Shown: positions 41,974 to 52,237, counted from the first letter of the stretch. The stretch: DNA of 55,649 nt from Verrucomicrobiia bacterium (GCA_031290985.1 JARLJW010000021.1:1-55649); one strand, 5' to 3'. The notes: generated by a model from the sequence alone, not told the origin. Translations and numbers: made by a program.

Positions 41974-42864
41974 ATGCGCATCTGCGTCATCTTCAACCCT
42001 GCCGCGCGCGGCAACAAGGCGCGGCGCTTCCGCCGCTTCTTGAACGAGCTGTCCCAGCAGTGCGCCCTCAAGGCCACCACCGGGCCCGGCGACGCCCGCC
42101 GGCTCGCCCAGGCCGCCGTGGCCACGGGCTACGACATCGTGGCGGCGGCGGGCGGCGACGGCACCGTGAACGAAGTCCTGAACGGCATCGGCGATGAGCC
42201 GGACGGCTTCCAGCGCGCGCGGCTCGGCGTTCTGCCATTGGGCACAGTCAACGTCTTTGCCCGCGAGCTGAAGATTCCCGCCAAGCTCGAAGGCGCCTGG
42301 CAGGTTTTGAAGCGGGCGAAGGAAACCCGGATCGACCTGGGGCGCGTGGATTTTTCCGACGAAGGCAAGCCGGCCCAGCGCTATTTCATGCAGCTCGCCG
42401 GCGCCGGGCTCGATGCGCGGGCGATTGAACTCGTCAGTTGGAAGCTGAAGAAAAGCGCCGGACCGCTCGCCTACGTGGTCGCCGGCCTGCAGGCGCTCGT
42501 GGAAAAGCAAAACCGCATCTGTGTGAGCGGCGACGGCAAAAAGCTGGAGGGCGAACTCGCGCTGCTCGGCAACGGCCGGATGTATGGCGGTTCGTTCCAT
42601 ATTTTCCCCGACGCCGATTTGAGCGACGGGTTGCTGCACGCCTGCGTTTTCCCCGCCGTCGACGTGCCGACCCTGCTCCGGCTCGTGCCGGGATTTCTGC
42701 TGCGGAAAAGACTCTCGGAACACCGCGTGCAACGGTTGCGCGCGGAGAAGATCGAGCTGACCAGCGAAACCAGCACCGCCTTCGAGTTGGACGGCGAATG
42801 GATCGGTCGTCTGCCGGCGACGTTCTCCGTGCAGCGGAAAAAACTGCGCATCGTCGTTCCCTGA
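41974..42864 (+). CDS. diacylglycerol/lipid kinase family protein
   Basis: A 296-residue protein of the YegS/BmrU lipid kinase family. The N-terminal 'MRICVIFNPAARGNKARRF' starts a beta-alpha fold, followed by 'VAAAGGDGTVNEVLNGI' (the GGDGT nucleotide site), 'LGVLPLGTVNVFARELKI' and the C-terminal 'FELDGEWIGRLP'. I chose ATG 41974 over the ATG at 41902, whose 24 extra residues (SLKRKRDGVFIL..) look unrelated. It is divergent from the GrpE-like gene and 38 bp upstream of the PL10 gene. Confidence 0.9.
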   Translation: MRICVIFNPAARGNKARRFRRFLNELSQQCALKATTGPGDARRLAQAAVATGYDIVAAAGGDGTVNEVLNGIGDEPDGFQRARLGVLPLGTVNVFARELKIPAKLEGAWQVLKRAKETRIDLGRVDFSDEGKPAQRYFMQLAGAGLDARAIELVSWKLKKSAGPLAYVVAGLQALVEKQNRICVSGDGKKLEGELALLGNGRMYGGSFHIFPDADLSDGLLHACVFPAVDVPTLLRLVPGFLLRKRLSEHRVQRLRAEKIELTSETSTAFELDGEWIGRLPATFSVQRKKLRIVVP

Positions 42865-42902
42865 AACTTCACCACCGCCACCGGCGTCTGGACTGGCAAC
42901 CC

Positions 42903-44192
42903 ATGAACCTCAAAGCCGCCGGCGCGTTCGCCATCCTCATGCTCACCGCCCTGCAAACCTTTGCCGCCGTCATCGGCACCAACGTCCCCGCGAACCCGCT
43001 GACGCCCGAACGCGTTGCCAGCCTGCCGGCCTGGAAAAATTACCTGGAAACCTCCATCCGCCAGCGCCAGGCCGACCAGGATTTTCTCCATGCGGAACTG
43101 AAGGCTTACGGCTTGACCAATGCCATCCAGCCGCCCGGCTCCGCCACGCCCAAGGGCACGCCATTGACCCGCATGGCTTTTTGGTATGGCAGCCCGGAAG
43201 CGCGGCGCATCGCCGATTGTGTCGTTTCCTTCCAGACCCCGGCCGGGGGCTGGAGCAAGCATACCGATTTCACCAAACACCCCCGGCAGCCGGGTGAACT
43301 CTTCGCCGGCGACAATAATTCCCATTTCCTCATCACCAACGATTTTGACCGGCCCGCCGACGTCCATTGGAACTATGTCGGCACCTTCGACAACGACGCG
43401 ACGATCACGGAACTGCGCTTCCTGGCCAAGGTCATCGCCGCCGGCGGCACCAACACCGCTCCGCTGCAAAATGCGTTTGCCCGCGGCATCCATTACATCT
43501 TCGCCGCGCAATATCCCAACGGCGGCTGGCCGCAGGTCTGGCCGTTGCAGGGCGGCTACCACGATGCCATCACGTTCAACGATGATGCCATGCTCAACGT
43601 CATCCAGTTGCTGCGCGACGTGGCGGGCGGGCAGAGGGAGTTTGCCTTTGTGCCGCCGGAATTGCGTGCGCAGGCGGATGCGAGCTGGCAGCGCGGCCTG
43701 GATTGCATCCTCGCCGCACAGATCCAGGTGAACGGCCGGCGCACGGTCTGGTGCCAGCAGCACGACGCCCTCACTTTGCAGCCCGCCTCCGCGCGGAATT
43801 ACGAGATGCCGGCAGCGACCTCGAGCGAAAGCGGAACAATTGTTTTGTTCCTGATGCTGCTACCGAACCCCGATTCGAACGTGGTCGCCGCCGTCCACGG
43901 GGCGGCGGCCTGGTTCCAGAAAACCGAGATCATGGGCAAGGCTTTCCGCGTCGTCGGCACCGAAAGCCGCAAGCTGGTGGATGCGCCCGGCAGCGGCCCG
44001 ATCTGGGCGCGCTATTACGATGTTCAGACAGAGGAGCCGATCTTTGGCGACCGCGACCTGATGATCCATGATGATGTGAATGACCTTTCCCGCGAACGCC
44101 GGAAAGGCTACGGCTGGTTCAAAGACACGGGAAAACGCGTGCTGGAACACTATAAAAAGTGGTCGAAACTGCATCCGGCGCCGCAGCCTTGA
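42903..44192 (+). CDS. pectate lyase, PL10 family
   Basis: A 429-residue secreted pectate lyase. A signal peptide (LKAAGAFAILMLTALQTFAA) precedes a region with 'SFQTPAGGWSKHTDF', 'FDNDATITELRFLAKV', 'AAQYPNGGWPQVWP', 'TFNDDAMLNVIQLLRDV' and 'GPIWARYYDVQTEEPIFGDRD' (in pieces), typical of PL10 alpha/alpha toroid enzymes. It cleaves polygalacturonate by beta-elimination. ATG 42903 is used. It ends directly against the convergent GH28 gene, so both pectin-degrading genes are clustered but on opposite strands. Confidence 0.92.
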   Translation: MNLKAAGAFAILMLTALQTFAAVIGTNVPANPLTPERVASLPAWKNYLETSIRQRQADQDFLHAELKAYGLTNAIQPPGSATPKGTPLTRMAFWYGSPEARRIADCVVSFQTPAGGWSKHTDFTKHPRQPGELFAGDNNSHFLITNDFDRPADVHWNYVGTFDNDATITELRFLAKVIAAGGTNTAPLQNAFARGIHYIFAAQYPNGGWPQVWPLQGGYHDAITFNDDAMLNVIQLLRDVAGGQREFAFVPPELRAQADASWQRGLDCILAAQIQVNGRRTVWCQQHDALTLQPASARNYEMPAATSSESGTIVLFLMLLPNPDSNVVAAVHGAAAWFQKTEIMGKAFRVVGTESRKLVDAPGSGPIWARYYDVQTEEPIFGDRDLMIHDDVNDLSRERRKGYGWFKDTGKRVLEHYKKWSKLHPAPQP

Positions 44193-45452
44193 TCATTTCA
44201 ACGTAGGATCGTTCAGGCCCTTGCCGTGGACATTGTTCGTGGTGATGAGCGCGCCTTCAAAGCCGCTGACGCGGATCTTGGACAGGTTCACATTCGTCAT
44301 GTTGGCCAGCGAGATCGCCCGTCCGCAGGTCCCGGAAATATCCGCCAACGTAAACCCGTCGATTGGCCTGGCCGCCGGCACGTTTCTGCCGTCAACCAGC
44401 TCGGCCACGTCCTGCACGCGGATATTTTTGAAAGTCAGGTTGTGAACGCGCGGCCATTTCTCCACGTCGCCCGGCACCGGGTCAGTGGCCTGGATCCCTT
44501 TTTTCATGAGGTCGATGCCGATGAACGTCGGGGATTTCAGCACGGTGAGGTCTTCCCCGGTGATGTCTTCCATGTATCCGCCACGACCGTCGCGGCTTTT
44601 GATGAAAATGGCGTTTTGCCAGCCGGAAATCACGCAGTTAACGATCTTCACGTTGCGAATGCCGCCGGACATCTCCGTCCCCAGCCCGATGGCAGCGTAC
44701 TTGGAACTCTGCAACTGGCAGTCGCGGATGATGACATTTTCGGTTGGCCGGCTCAAATTCTGCGCCGCCAACCCGCGGCCGGACTTGAGCGAAATGGCGT
44801 CGTCGCCCGTGTCGATGTCACAATGATCGATGGTCACGCCGTCGCACGAATCTACATCCAACCCGTCGCCGTTGGCGTAAACCGTGCGGACGGTGAGGCT
44901 GCGGGCCGTGAAATTTTTGCAGAACAGCACATGAATGGACCAGAGCTGCTGGTATTGCGTGGTGAAGCCCTCCAGCAGGGCGTTGGTGCAGCCGGTCAAT
45001 TCGATCAGCACCGGACCGCGCGGGTTGCGCAGCTTGCCCAGCGGCAGCGGCGGACCAAAAATTCCGCCGCCGGTGATGGTCACGTTGGCCGCGTCCGTCG
45101 CGGAAATCAAGGCGCGATGGCCCTCGCGAAACTCGCCTTCCCAGCGCACGTTCACCAGCGGATAATCCGCGATGTCCGGGCTCCCGAGCAGGCTGGAGCG
45201 CCCTTGGAACTGCAGCGTGGTGTTCGCGTGCAGTTGGAGGCTGCCCGTCAGATAAACCCCGTCCGGCACCAAGACCGTGCCGCCGCCGTTTTCGCCGCAG
45301 GCATCGAGCGCTTTCTGGATCGCGTCGGTGTCCTTCGTCACCCCGTCGCCTTTCGCGCCAAAGTCGATGACGTTCAGAGTGGGCTTGTCCGCCGCCCAAC
45401 TGGTCCCGGCGGCCAATCCCAGGGCAACGACTAATGCAAACAAATGTTTCAT
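44193..45452 (-). CDS. polygalacturonase-like GH28 enzyme
   Basis: A 419-residue secreted GH28 enzyme with a signal peptide (KHLFALVVALGLAAGTSWA). It folds as a right-handed beta-helix: 'NVIDFGAKGDGVTKDTDAIQ', 'NGDGLDVDSCDGVTIDHC', 'IDTGDDAISLKSG' (catalytic Asp pairs in N-x-D and G-D-D). The usual G-H-G region reads 'IGLGTEMSGGIRNV', with Thr-Glu where most polygalacturonases have His. Hydrolysis of pectin-type substrates is inferred. It is convergent with the PL10 gene. Confidence 0.9.
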   Translation of the reverse strand: MKHLFALVVALGLAAGTSWAADKPTLNVIDFGAKGDGVTKDTDAIQKALDACGENGGGTVLVPDGVYLTGSLQLHANTTLQFQGRSSLLGSPDIADYPLVNVRWEGEFREGHRALISATDAANVTITGGGIFGPPLPLGKLRNPRGPVLIELTGCTNALLEGFTTQYQQLWSIHVLFCKNFTARSLTVRTVYANGDGLDVDSCDGVTIDHCDIDTGDDAISLKSGRGLAAQNLSRPTENVIIRDCQLQSSKYAAIGLGTEMSGGIRNVKIVNCVISGWQNAIFIKSRDGRGGYMEDITGEDLTVLKSPTFIGIDLMKKGIQATDPVPGDVEKWPRVHNLTFKNIRVQDVAELVDGRNVPAARPIDGFTLADISGTCGRAISLANMTNVNLSKIRVSGFEGALITTNNVHGKGLNDPTLK

Positions 45453-45547
45453 GTGGTGGAAAAATGTTGCGGTGGACGCCGCGGCGAGTCAATTCCCCCT
45501 TCCGCTTGCCGCCATCGCCAATTATGGTTAGCCTCCGTCCACTTTGA

Positions 45548-47224
45548 ATGAGTGAAATTTTAGTCATCGGCCACCGGAACCCGGATACGGACGCGATCTG
45601 CTCGGCCATTGGTTACGCGGAATTCAAGCGCCGCACCGGCATGGACGAGGCCGTCGCCGCCCGCTGCGGCGATACCAATGACCGCATCGACTTCGTCCTG
45701 AAAACCTTCGGCGTGCTGCCGCCGAAATTCGTCGCCGATGTCTCGCCGAAGATCTCGGACGTGATGCAGCGCAAAATCCTGAGCGTCCGGCCCGACTCGA
45801 CCGCCGCCGAGGCCCTGCGCCTGATGGATGAGAAAAACCTCCGCATGTTGCCCGTGCTGGACGAGGCGCAGAGATGCCGCGGCCTGCTTTCGCTGTTCAA
45901 GCTGAGCAAATTCCTTTTTCCCGCCGTCAGCCGGCAGGCCGGCCAGCAGAATTCCCGCGAGGTCGTGTCGTCGCTTTCCGGCCTCGCCAAAACGCTCGAT
46001 GGCCAGCTCGTGGTCGGTTTCAATGCGGAATGCGAGGAGGAGCTCATCCTGATGATCGGCGCGATGGGCCTGGAATCCTTCGCCGCGCGCCTGGAAAAAT
46101 TCCCCCCGGAAAAATCCTGTGTCATCGTCGGTGACCGCTGGGACATCCAGAATGTCGCCATCCGCGAAGGGGTGCGCGTGCTCATTGTCACCGGCGGCAT
46201 CACCGTCGAGCCGAAGACCATCGAGGCCGCGCAAAAACGCAATGTCAGCGTCATCACCTCGCCCCACGACACCGCCACCACCGCCTCGCTCTGCCGCGCC
46301 GCCGTGGCCGTGCGCCATGTCCTGAACGAGGAATTTCTCTGCTTCCGCGAAAACGCCCCGCTCGCCGCCGTGCGCGAAGAAGCCACCTCGTCCGGCTACC
46401 TCGCCTTTCCCGTGCTCGATGGCGAAGGCCAGACCGTCGGCATCCTGTCCAAGACCGACTTCCTGAAAACCGTCACCCGCAAGCTGATCCTCGTGGACCA
46501 CAACGAGCTTTCCCAGGCCGTCCAGGGCGCGAACGAGGTGGAGATCATCGAGATCATCGACCATCACCGCATCGGCACGCTCGCCACGCAGCAGCCCATC
46601 CTGTTCCGCAACGAACCCGTCGGTTCCACCTGCACCATCGTCGCCGATTGCTTCTTCCGTTATGGCGTGGAAATGCCCCGCGAAATCGCCGGGCTGATGC
46701 TCGCCGGCCTGGTCTCCGACACGTTGAACCTCACCTCGCCGACGACCACTTCCCGCGACGCGGAAATCCTGAAGAAGCTCGAGGCGCTTTCCCAGATCAA
46801 CGCCCGCGAGTTTACGGAAAAGCTTTTTGCCTCCGGCTCGCTGCTCACGCTCAAGCCCGCGCCGCAGGCCGTCACCACCGACTGCAAGGAATACACCGAG
46901 AACAACGTCAAGTTCAGCGTCGCCCAGATCGAGGAGATCGGCTTCGAGCAGTTCTGGAAGCGCAAGGACGAGTTGCTCGCCGCCCTGGAAGCCTACCGCG
47001 CGGAACACAAATATCATTTCTCCGCGTTGCTCGTGACCAATGTCACCCGGCAAAACTCGCTCCTGCTTGCCGTCGGCGGCGAAAAACTCATCAAGCGCAT
47101 CGACTACCCGCGCCTCGAACCCGGCATCTACGACCTGCGCGACGTCGTCTCCCGCAAAAAACAGCTCCTGCCCTACCTCACCCACTGCCTGCGCGAGACT
47201 GAGAAGGGTGTGAAGAGCAGTTGA
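45548..47224 (+). CDS. ppaC: family II inorganic pyrophosphatase with CBS-DRTGG insert
   Basis: A 558-residue DHH-type pyrophosphatase: 'GHRNPDTDAICSAIGY', 'IDHHRIG' and the C-terminal DHHA2 part. A regulatory insert carries CBS motifs ('VMQRKILSVRPDSTAAEAL', 'FPVLDGEGQTVGILSKTDF') around a DRTGG-type region. Adenine nucleotides control such enzymes, usually by inhibition with AMP/ADP. Mn or Co is the metal. The gene follows a divergent GH28 gene after 95 bp. Confidence 0.93.
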   Translation: MSEILVIGHRNPDTDAICSAIGYAEFKRRTGMDEAVAARCGDTNDRIDFVLKTFGVLPPKFVADVSPKISDVMQRKILSVRPDSTAAEALRLMDEKNLRMLPVLDEAQRCRGLLSLFKLSKFLFPAVSRQAGQQNSREVVSSLSGLAKTLDGQLVVGFNAECEEELILMIGAMGLESFAARLEKFPPEKSCVIVGDRWDIQNVAIREGVRVLIVTGGITVEPKTIEAAQKRNVSVITSPHDTATTASLCRAAVAVRHVLNEEFLCFRENAPLAAVREEATSSGYLAFPVLDGEGQTVGILSKTDFLKTVTRKLILVDHNELSQAVQGANEVEIIEIIDHHRIGTLATQQPILFRNEPVGSTCTIVADCFFRYGVEMPREIAGLMLAGLVSDTLNLTSPTTTSRDAEILKKLEALSQINAREFTEKLFASGSLLTLKPAPQAVTTDCKEYTENNVKFSVAQIEEIGFEQFWKRKDELLAALEAYRAEHKYHFSALLVTNVTRQNSLLLAVGGEKLIKRIDYPRLEPGIYDLRDVVSRKKQLLPYLTHCLRETEKGVKSS

Positions 47225-47304
47225 TCAGGCCTGAAGCGCTCCACCCCCACGGCGCCTTGTTCTGTGTCCGTCTTTAAATATCGTTCAACGCGATAAAACC
47301 ACCC

Positions 47305-48504
47305 TCACAACAAATGCCCCATCTTCTGCTTCTTCGTCTTCAGATACCGCTCATTGTGCGGATTCGGTGTCACCTTGATGGGAACCTGCTCAACGATTTT
47401 TAAGCCGTAGCCCTTCAAGCCGACGACCTTTTTCGGATTGTTTGTCAGCAGCCGGATGGTTTTCAGGCCGAGGTCCACAAGGATTTGCGCGCCGAGGCCG
47501 TATTCGCGCAGGTCCATGCCGTAGCCGAGCTTCAGGTTCGCCTCGACGGTGTCCAGCCCCTCCTCCTGCAATTTGTAGGCCTTGATCTTCGGTGCCAGGC
47601 CGATGCCACGGCCTTCCTGGCGCATGTACAGGATCACGCCGCACCCGGCCTCGGCCACCTGCCGCATGGCGGAGTGCAGTTGCGGCCCGCAATCGCAGCG
47701 GCGCGAACCGAAGACATCCCCCGTCAGGCATTCGCTGTGGACGCGCACCAGCACCTTGTCTTTCTTCGTAACGTCACCCCGCACGAGCGCCAGGTGATGC
47801 TGCCCATCAAGTTTGGAACGATACAGGTGCAGGTCGAAATCACCATAGTCCGTGGGCATCTTGATGGTCTCAACTTTTTCCACCAGCTTCTCCCGGGTGC
47901 GGCGGAATTCAATGAGGTCCGCAATGGTGCAGATTTTTAGCTTATGCTTTTTGGCGAATTTGACCAGCGCCGGCAGCCGCGCCATGGTGCCGTCATCGTT
48001 CATGATCTCGCAGATGAAGCCGATGGGCCGGGCGCCCGCGAGCTGGACCAGGTCCACCGCCGCCTCGGTATGGCCTGCGCGCTGGAGCACGCCGCCGGAC
48101 TTGGCGCGGAGCGGAAAAACGTGGCCGGGCTGCACCAGTTCATCCGGCACCGCCGTCGGCGAGGCCATGATCTGGATGGTGTGGGCGCGGTCGGCGGCGC
48201 TGATGCCGCTGCTGATGCCGTGCGCCGCGTCCACGCTCACCTGGAAATCGGTGCGGAAAACCTCGCGGTTCTGTTTTACCATGCGCTCGATGCCGAGCTG
48301 TTGCAGCCGTTCGCTCGTCGTCGGCACGCAAATGAGGCCGCGCCCATGCTTGGCCATGAAGTTCACGGCCGCGGGCGTGACGAATTGCGCGGCCATCACG
48401 AGGTCGCCCTCGTTCTCACGGTCGGCATCATCCACGACGATGACCATTCTCCCCTTGCGCAGGTCGGCGACGACCGTCTCGATGGTGTCAAAAATCTTTT
48501 TCAT
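47305..48504 (-). CDS. ribBA: RibBA: DHBP synthase / GTP cyclohydrolase II
   Basis: A 399-residue fusion. The RibB part has '[17 protein letters not shown]' and '[15 protein letters not shown]'. The RibA part has the zinc ligands in '[16 protein letters not shown]', '[11 protein letters not shown]' and '[15 protein letters not shown]'. It makes the two precursors of riboflavin from ribulose 5-phosphate and GTP. No FMN riboswitch is visible in the short upstream gap (48505-48669), which suggests a different control. Confidence 0.96.
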   Translation of the reverse strand: MKKIFDTIETVVADLRKGRMVIVVDDADRENEGDLVMAAQFVTPAAVNFMAKHGRGLICVPTTSERLQQLGIERMVKQNREVFRTDFQVSVDAAHGISSGISAADRAHTIQIMASPTAVPDELVQPGHVFPLRAKSGGVLQRAGHTEAAVDLVQLAGARPIGFICEIMNDDGTMARLPALVKFAKKHKLKICTIADLIEFRRTREKLVEKVETIKMPTDYGDFDLHLYRSKLDGQHHLALVRGDVTKKDKVLVRVHSECLTGDVFGSRRCDCGPQLHSAMRQVAEAGCGVILYMRQEGRGIGLAPKIKAYKLQEEGLDTVEANLKLGYGMDLREYGLGAQILVDLGLKTIRLLTNNPKKVVGLKGYGLKIVEQVPIKVTPNPHNERYLKTKKQKMGHLL

Positions 48505-48669
48505 TCAGCAAAGCGCATCCTAGCCGCCGCGCGGCCAAAAGTCACCCCCTTCATGCAGCCGCGCGGCCGCTGCCGCATTTTTTGTTGGTAACACTTCAAT
48601 ATCCGGTTACACTTTGTGGGAAGTTTCCTAACTTTTGCGACCAAGGCGTGTGGGTGTCGTCAAGTTACC

Positions 48670-49407
48670 ATGACATCCGGCACTCAAAAGAAAATTACCG
48701 GCAGCACGGCGGTGAACACTACCGCCGTGTCCACCGACCTGTCGGCCAATCTCCGCCGGCTCGACCGCCTCGCCAACCTCGGCCTCGTTTCCGCCAGCGT
48801 CGCGCATGAGATCAAGAACGGCCTCGTGGCCATCGGCACCTTCGTGGAGATGCTCGCCGAGAAGGGCGAGGACAAGGAGATGACCGAGGTCGTCCGCCGC
48901 GAACTGCGCCGCATCAATGCCCTCACCAGCCAGATGCTGCGCTATTCCGCGCCCAAGCCGGCCGCCTTCACCAAGGTTCGCACCCACGAGCTGCTCGATC
49001 ACTCCCTGCGGCTGCTCGAACACCAGATGAGCGGCCGCCTCATCACGCTGAAACGCGAATATCACGCCGCCCCCGACCTGATCCATGGCGAGGAGGCGCA
49101 ATTGCAGCAGGCCTTCATGAACCTTTTCCTGAACGCCGTCGAGGCCGTCGGCAGCAACGGCGAAGTCTGCGTCACCACCGGGAACAACGGCGCCCACCTG
49201 CAGGTTTCCGTCCGCGATTCCGGCCCCGGCATCCCGCAGGAAAACCTGTCCCGCCTGTTTGAACCCTTCTTCACCACGAAGAAAAACGGCACCGGCCTCG
49301 GCCTCGCCATCAGCCAGCGGATCATCGAGGAACACCGCGGCCAGATCGAGGTGCGCAGCGAAACCGGCAAAGGTTCCGTCTTCGTCGTCTCCCTGCCGCA
49401 CGAGTAG
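48670..49407 (+). CDS. sensorless histidine kinase
   Basis: A 245-residue cytosolic kinase with no membrane segment. The H-box is 'ASVAHEIKNGLVAIGTFVEML' (HEIKNG rather than HEIKNP), and the ATPase part shows 'QQAFMNLFLNAVEAV' (N box), 'VRDSGPGIPQE' (G1), 'FEPFFTTKKNGTGLGL' (F/G2). I chose ATG 48670; an upstream in-frame ATG at 48616 would add 18 residues. It lies four bases from the convergent lptD gene end. Signal input must come from a partner. Confidence 0.88.
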   Translation: MTSGTQKKITGSTAVNTTAVSTDLSANLRRLDRLANLGLVSASVAHEIKNGLVAIGTFVEMLAEKGEDKEMTEVVRRELRRINALTSQMLRYSAPKPAAFTKVRTHELLDHSLRLLEHQMSGRLITLKREYHAAPDLIHGEEAQLQQAFMNLFLNAVEAVGSNGEVCVTTGNNGAHLQVSVRDSGPGIPQENLSRLFEPFFTTKKNGTGLGLAISQRIIEEHRGQIEVRSETGKGSVFVVSLPHE

Positions 49408-49410
49408 GAC

Positions 49411-51651
49411 CTATTCGCCCACCAGGCCGTAGGGGTTCACCGCATCATTGCCCACCCGCCGCGACGGCATCGCCTTGAGCGAGACCTGGATGGCCACCGT
49501 GTAGTCCTTGTTGTTGTTCGCGTCATCCTGCACGCGGAAGGTCAACGCACAGGTCAACACCCGCAGGTCGCGGTAGACCGAGTAATATTGCTGCTGCAGG
49601 CGGCCCGTCACGATGTTGAAATCATGCTGGGCGCGCAGCCCCCAGTTGTCGCTCAGGCGCAGGAACGCCGTGCTGCTGATGAAATTGTTCTCATCCCACA
49701 GGCCGCCGCTCCACGTGGCGCCCCGCAGGTAAAGATGGCCGATGCCCCAGCTCCAGCGGTCGTTCGGCGTGAAGGTCAGCTGATGGAACGACAGGTTCAG
49801 GTGCCCGCCCTCCGTGTCGTAGCGCAACTGCTCTTCCAGCGAAAGCCACGAACGCGCATGGAAGGCAAACTCCGAATAAAGGTCGTTCAGGCGGCTCTGC
49901 CCCGGCTGCGGATCCAGCCGCACGTCCAGCATCAGGTTCCAGTTCAGCAGGTCATCCAGATCGCCCGCGCGTTTCGTCTGCAAAACGTTCCGCAAACCCA
50001 GGCGGATCACATTCATCGTGTCGATCGAATCAATGCTGTTGTAATCCGGGAAGTTCACCGGCGAAATCAGCATCGCGGGCATCTCGCCGTCGAACTGCGG
50101 CAGCGTGGACGGCGAAACGCTGGGGTTGGGCACAAAAACATAGTTCGCCGAAGGCTCGACGATGTGGCGCAATCCATCCACGTCCAGCAACGGGCTTTTC
50201 GCATCCTTCCACAGCGACGAGGCCTTGAACGAAGCCTCCATGCCCGTGTTGAACACGCCGCGGGAAACACCCTCCGTCCCGCCGTTCGCATAGCTGCTGC
50301 GGTTGTAATAAGTGAACCGCCCCCCGGCGCGCGGCGCCACGTTCAGCCAGTTGAAAAACGTCCACGGCAGCGTCACCTGATGATACGTGTCCGCGCGCAG
50401 GGCGGAGTTCGTGTAAAAACCGCTGCTCGTCGTATACAGCCCGTTCGTCGCGTTCGCGTTGAAGGCGCGATACCAGCCGATGGAACTTTCACTGTCGTAA
50501 TACAACGGCGTGTCCAGGACCTGCTGCCGGAAACCCGTCAGCTTCACATCCGGCAGCCGCTCGATCTGGTTGAAGAAGCTGTTCACCCGCGGCGTGGCCA
50601 GGGCGTCCAGGCTCCAGTTGTCCGAATATTTTTGCGCCTCGACAAACGTGTTCGGCTGCGGGTTCGCGTCGTATTCGCCGCCAAAAAAGTCGCGCAACAC
50701 CAGCGGATCGCTCTGGTAGTTCACCATCGCCTTCAAATTCAGGTTCGTGGACGGCGTCGCCTGCCAGCCCATGTAGAACCGCTGGCGGTTTTTGGGGATG
50801 TTGCCAAATTGCGGGAACACGTTGGTGCTCGTGTTGGGATTCGTGTCGAACAGGTAATAATAGCTCAGGTTCGCCTCGCCCCAGCGCCCCAGATGCAGGC
50901 TCACATCCGGCCCCACCGCCGGCCCGCGCTTGGAACGGTAATCCGCGTGGATCACCCCGTCCACCTGGTCGTTCAGGAACCATGTGTACGTGCCCAGCAA
51001 AAAGCCGCCATAGCTGCTGCGATACCCCGGCGTGAAATTGAAGTTGTTCGCGCGCTTGTCGAAATAACGCTTGTAGTACGGAAAATAAAAGACCGGCACG
51101 TTATCGGCCCACAACACCGCGTTCCACATCTCCACATACTGCCCCGGCACCAGCCGGATCCGGCTCGCCCGGACGCGATAGCCCGGCTGGAAGATGTCAT
51201 CCGTCGTCACATACGAATTGCGCGCCGTATACACCTGGTTGCTCACATCGCCGCCCAGCCCGTAGCCCGCCGCGTAGACCGGGGATTTCCCCGTGCGAAA
51301 CTGCTCCGTCCGCATCACCTTCGTCATCAAATTATAATCGATGTGATCGCCCACCCAGATCTGGTCGCCGGAAATGATGCGCACATGGCCGTCCGCCGTC
51401 ACGTCGTACGTCTTGGAATTCACCGTGGCGGCATCGGCCGTCAACACGATTTTGCCGTAGCGGACAAACACCCCGTTGGTGCCCGTGGACAGCCCCGTGG
51501 CCATGTCATAATCCAGCACCCCTTCCGCATGGCCGGGCATGACCTGGCTCAACGCCTCCACGTCCAGCTTTGGTTTTTCCTGGGCGCGGGCGGAAAAGGC
51601 AACGAGCGCGGCGGCAAGAACCAACACAAGGATGGTGGGAAATTTTGTCAT
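49411..51651 (-). CDS. lptD: LptD outer-membrane LPS assembly protein
   Basis: A 746-residue outer-membrane protein that inserts lipopolysaccharide with LptE. A signal peptide (TILVLVLAAALVAFSARA) precedes an OstA-like region ('GKIVLTADAATVNSKTYDV', 'GDQIWVGDHIDYNL') and a beta-barrel with alternating hydrophobic strands and many aromatic residues ('YFPYYKRYFDK', 'YSDNWSLDALATPR'). The ATG at 51649-51651 was chosen because the frame upstream to 51966 is not supported. It implies a true LPS-type outer membrane. It is convergent with the histidine kinase gene. Confidence 0.88.
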   Translation of the reverse strand: MTKFPTILVLVLAAALVAFSARAQEKPKLDVEALSQVMPGHAEGVLDYDMATGLSTGTNGVFVRYGKIVLTADAATVNSKTYDVTADGHVRIISGDQIWVGDHIDYNLMTKVMRTEQFRTGKSPVYAAGYGLGGDVSNQVYTARNSYVTTDDIFQPGYRVRASRIRLVPGQYVEMWNAVLWADNVPVFYFPYYKRYFDKRANNFNFTPGYRSSYGGFLLGTYTWFLNDQVDGVIHADYRSKRGPAVGPDVSLHLGRWGEANLSYYYLFDTNPNTSTNVFPQFGNIPKNRQRFYMGWQATPSTNLNLKAMVNYQSDPLVLRDFFGGEYDANPQPNTFVEAQKYSDNWSLDALATPRVNSFFNQIERLPDVKLTGFRQQVLDTPLYYDSESSIGWYRAFNANATNGLYTTSSGFYTNSALRADTYHQVTLPWTFFNWLNVAPRAGGRFTYYNRSSYANGGTEGVSRGVFNTGMEASFKASSLWKDAKSPLLDVDGLRHIVEPSANYVFVPNPSVSPSTLPQFDGEMPAMLISPVNFPDYNSIDSIDTMNVIRLGLRNVLQTKRAGDLDDLLNWNLMLDVRLDPQPGQSRLNDLYSEFAFHARSWLSLEEQLRYDTEGGHLNLSFHQLTFTPNDRWSWGIGHLYLRGATWSGGLWDENNFISSTAFLRLSDNWGLRAQHDFNIVTGRLQQQYYSVYRDLRVLTCALTFRVQDDANNNKDYTVAIQVSLKAMPSRRVGNDAVNPYGLVGE

Positions 51652-51883
51652 CGGGCGCGGCCAATTAAACAGAATGCCGCCACCCTGCCAAGCGAGTTTT
51701 AAGACCAAAAGCACCCGCCACCCCCAAACCCAAGCAAAAAACCCGCCCCAACCCGGCTTCGACCGGGGGCGGATAAGGCCGCGCTGCGACCCGGTTTCGC
51801 GGCCCAGCCGGCACTTTGGGGCATGAATGTTCCGGCGGCATCTGCGACCGGACCTTGGCGGCTTCGTTGGCTGGTTGTTCGTT

Positions 51884-52237
51884 CTAATCTTTTGGCCAAA
51901 ACGCAAACGCCACCGCCGCCAGCAGGCACCCGAACGCCGCCGCATGGTTCCACCGAAATTTCTCATTCAGATAAAAAGTTGCGAACACCACGAACACCGT
52001 CAGCGTGATCACCTCCTGGATGATCTTGAGCTGCGTCGCCGAATAGACCGAGTTGCCCCAGCGGTTCGCCGGCACCATCAGCAGATACTCGAAAAACGCG
52101 ATGCCCCAGCTCGCCAGGATCACGATCGCCAGGGGCTTGCCTTTGAACTTCAAATGCCCGTACCACGCGAACGTCATGAACACATTCGAACACGTCAGCA
52201 AAACCACCGGCAACCAGCGCGATTCAGTCACATTCAT
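51884..52237 (-). CDS. DMT-family (DUF486) membrane protein
   Basis: A 117-residue protein of the DMT/DUF486 type with about four membrane helices ('WLPVVLLTCSNVFMTFAWYG', 'AIVILASWGIAFFEYLLMV', 'IIQEVITLTVFVVFATFYL', 'AAFGCLLAAVAFAFW'). ATG at 52235-52237 was chosen since a longer frame upstream is not conserved in form. It likely transports a small solute, unknown. Confidence 0.85.
   Translation of the reverse strand: MNVTESRWLPVVLLTCSNVFMTFAWYGHLKFKGKPLAIVILASWGIAFFEYLLMVPANRWGNSVYSATQLKIIQEVITLTVFVVFATFYLNEKFRWNHAAAFGCLLAAVAFAFWPKD

Noticed and set aside
48505..48669. FMN riboswitch upstream of ribBA
   Set aside because: The gap is short and I see no RFN-element conserved boxes.
49588..51702. 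704-residue plus-strand frame over lptD
   Set aside because: Antisense of lptD, Arg/Val/His-rich, no start or family support.
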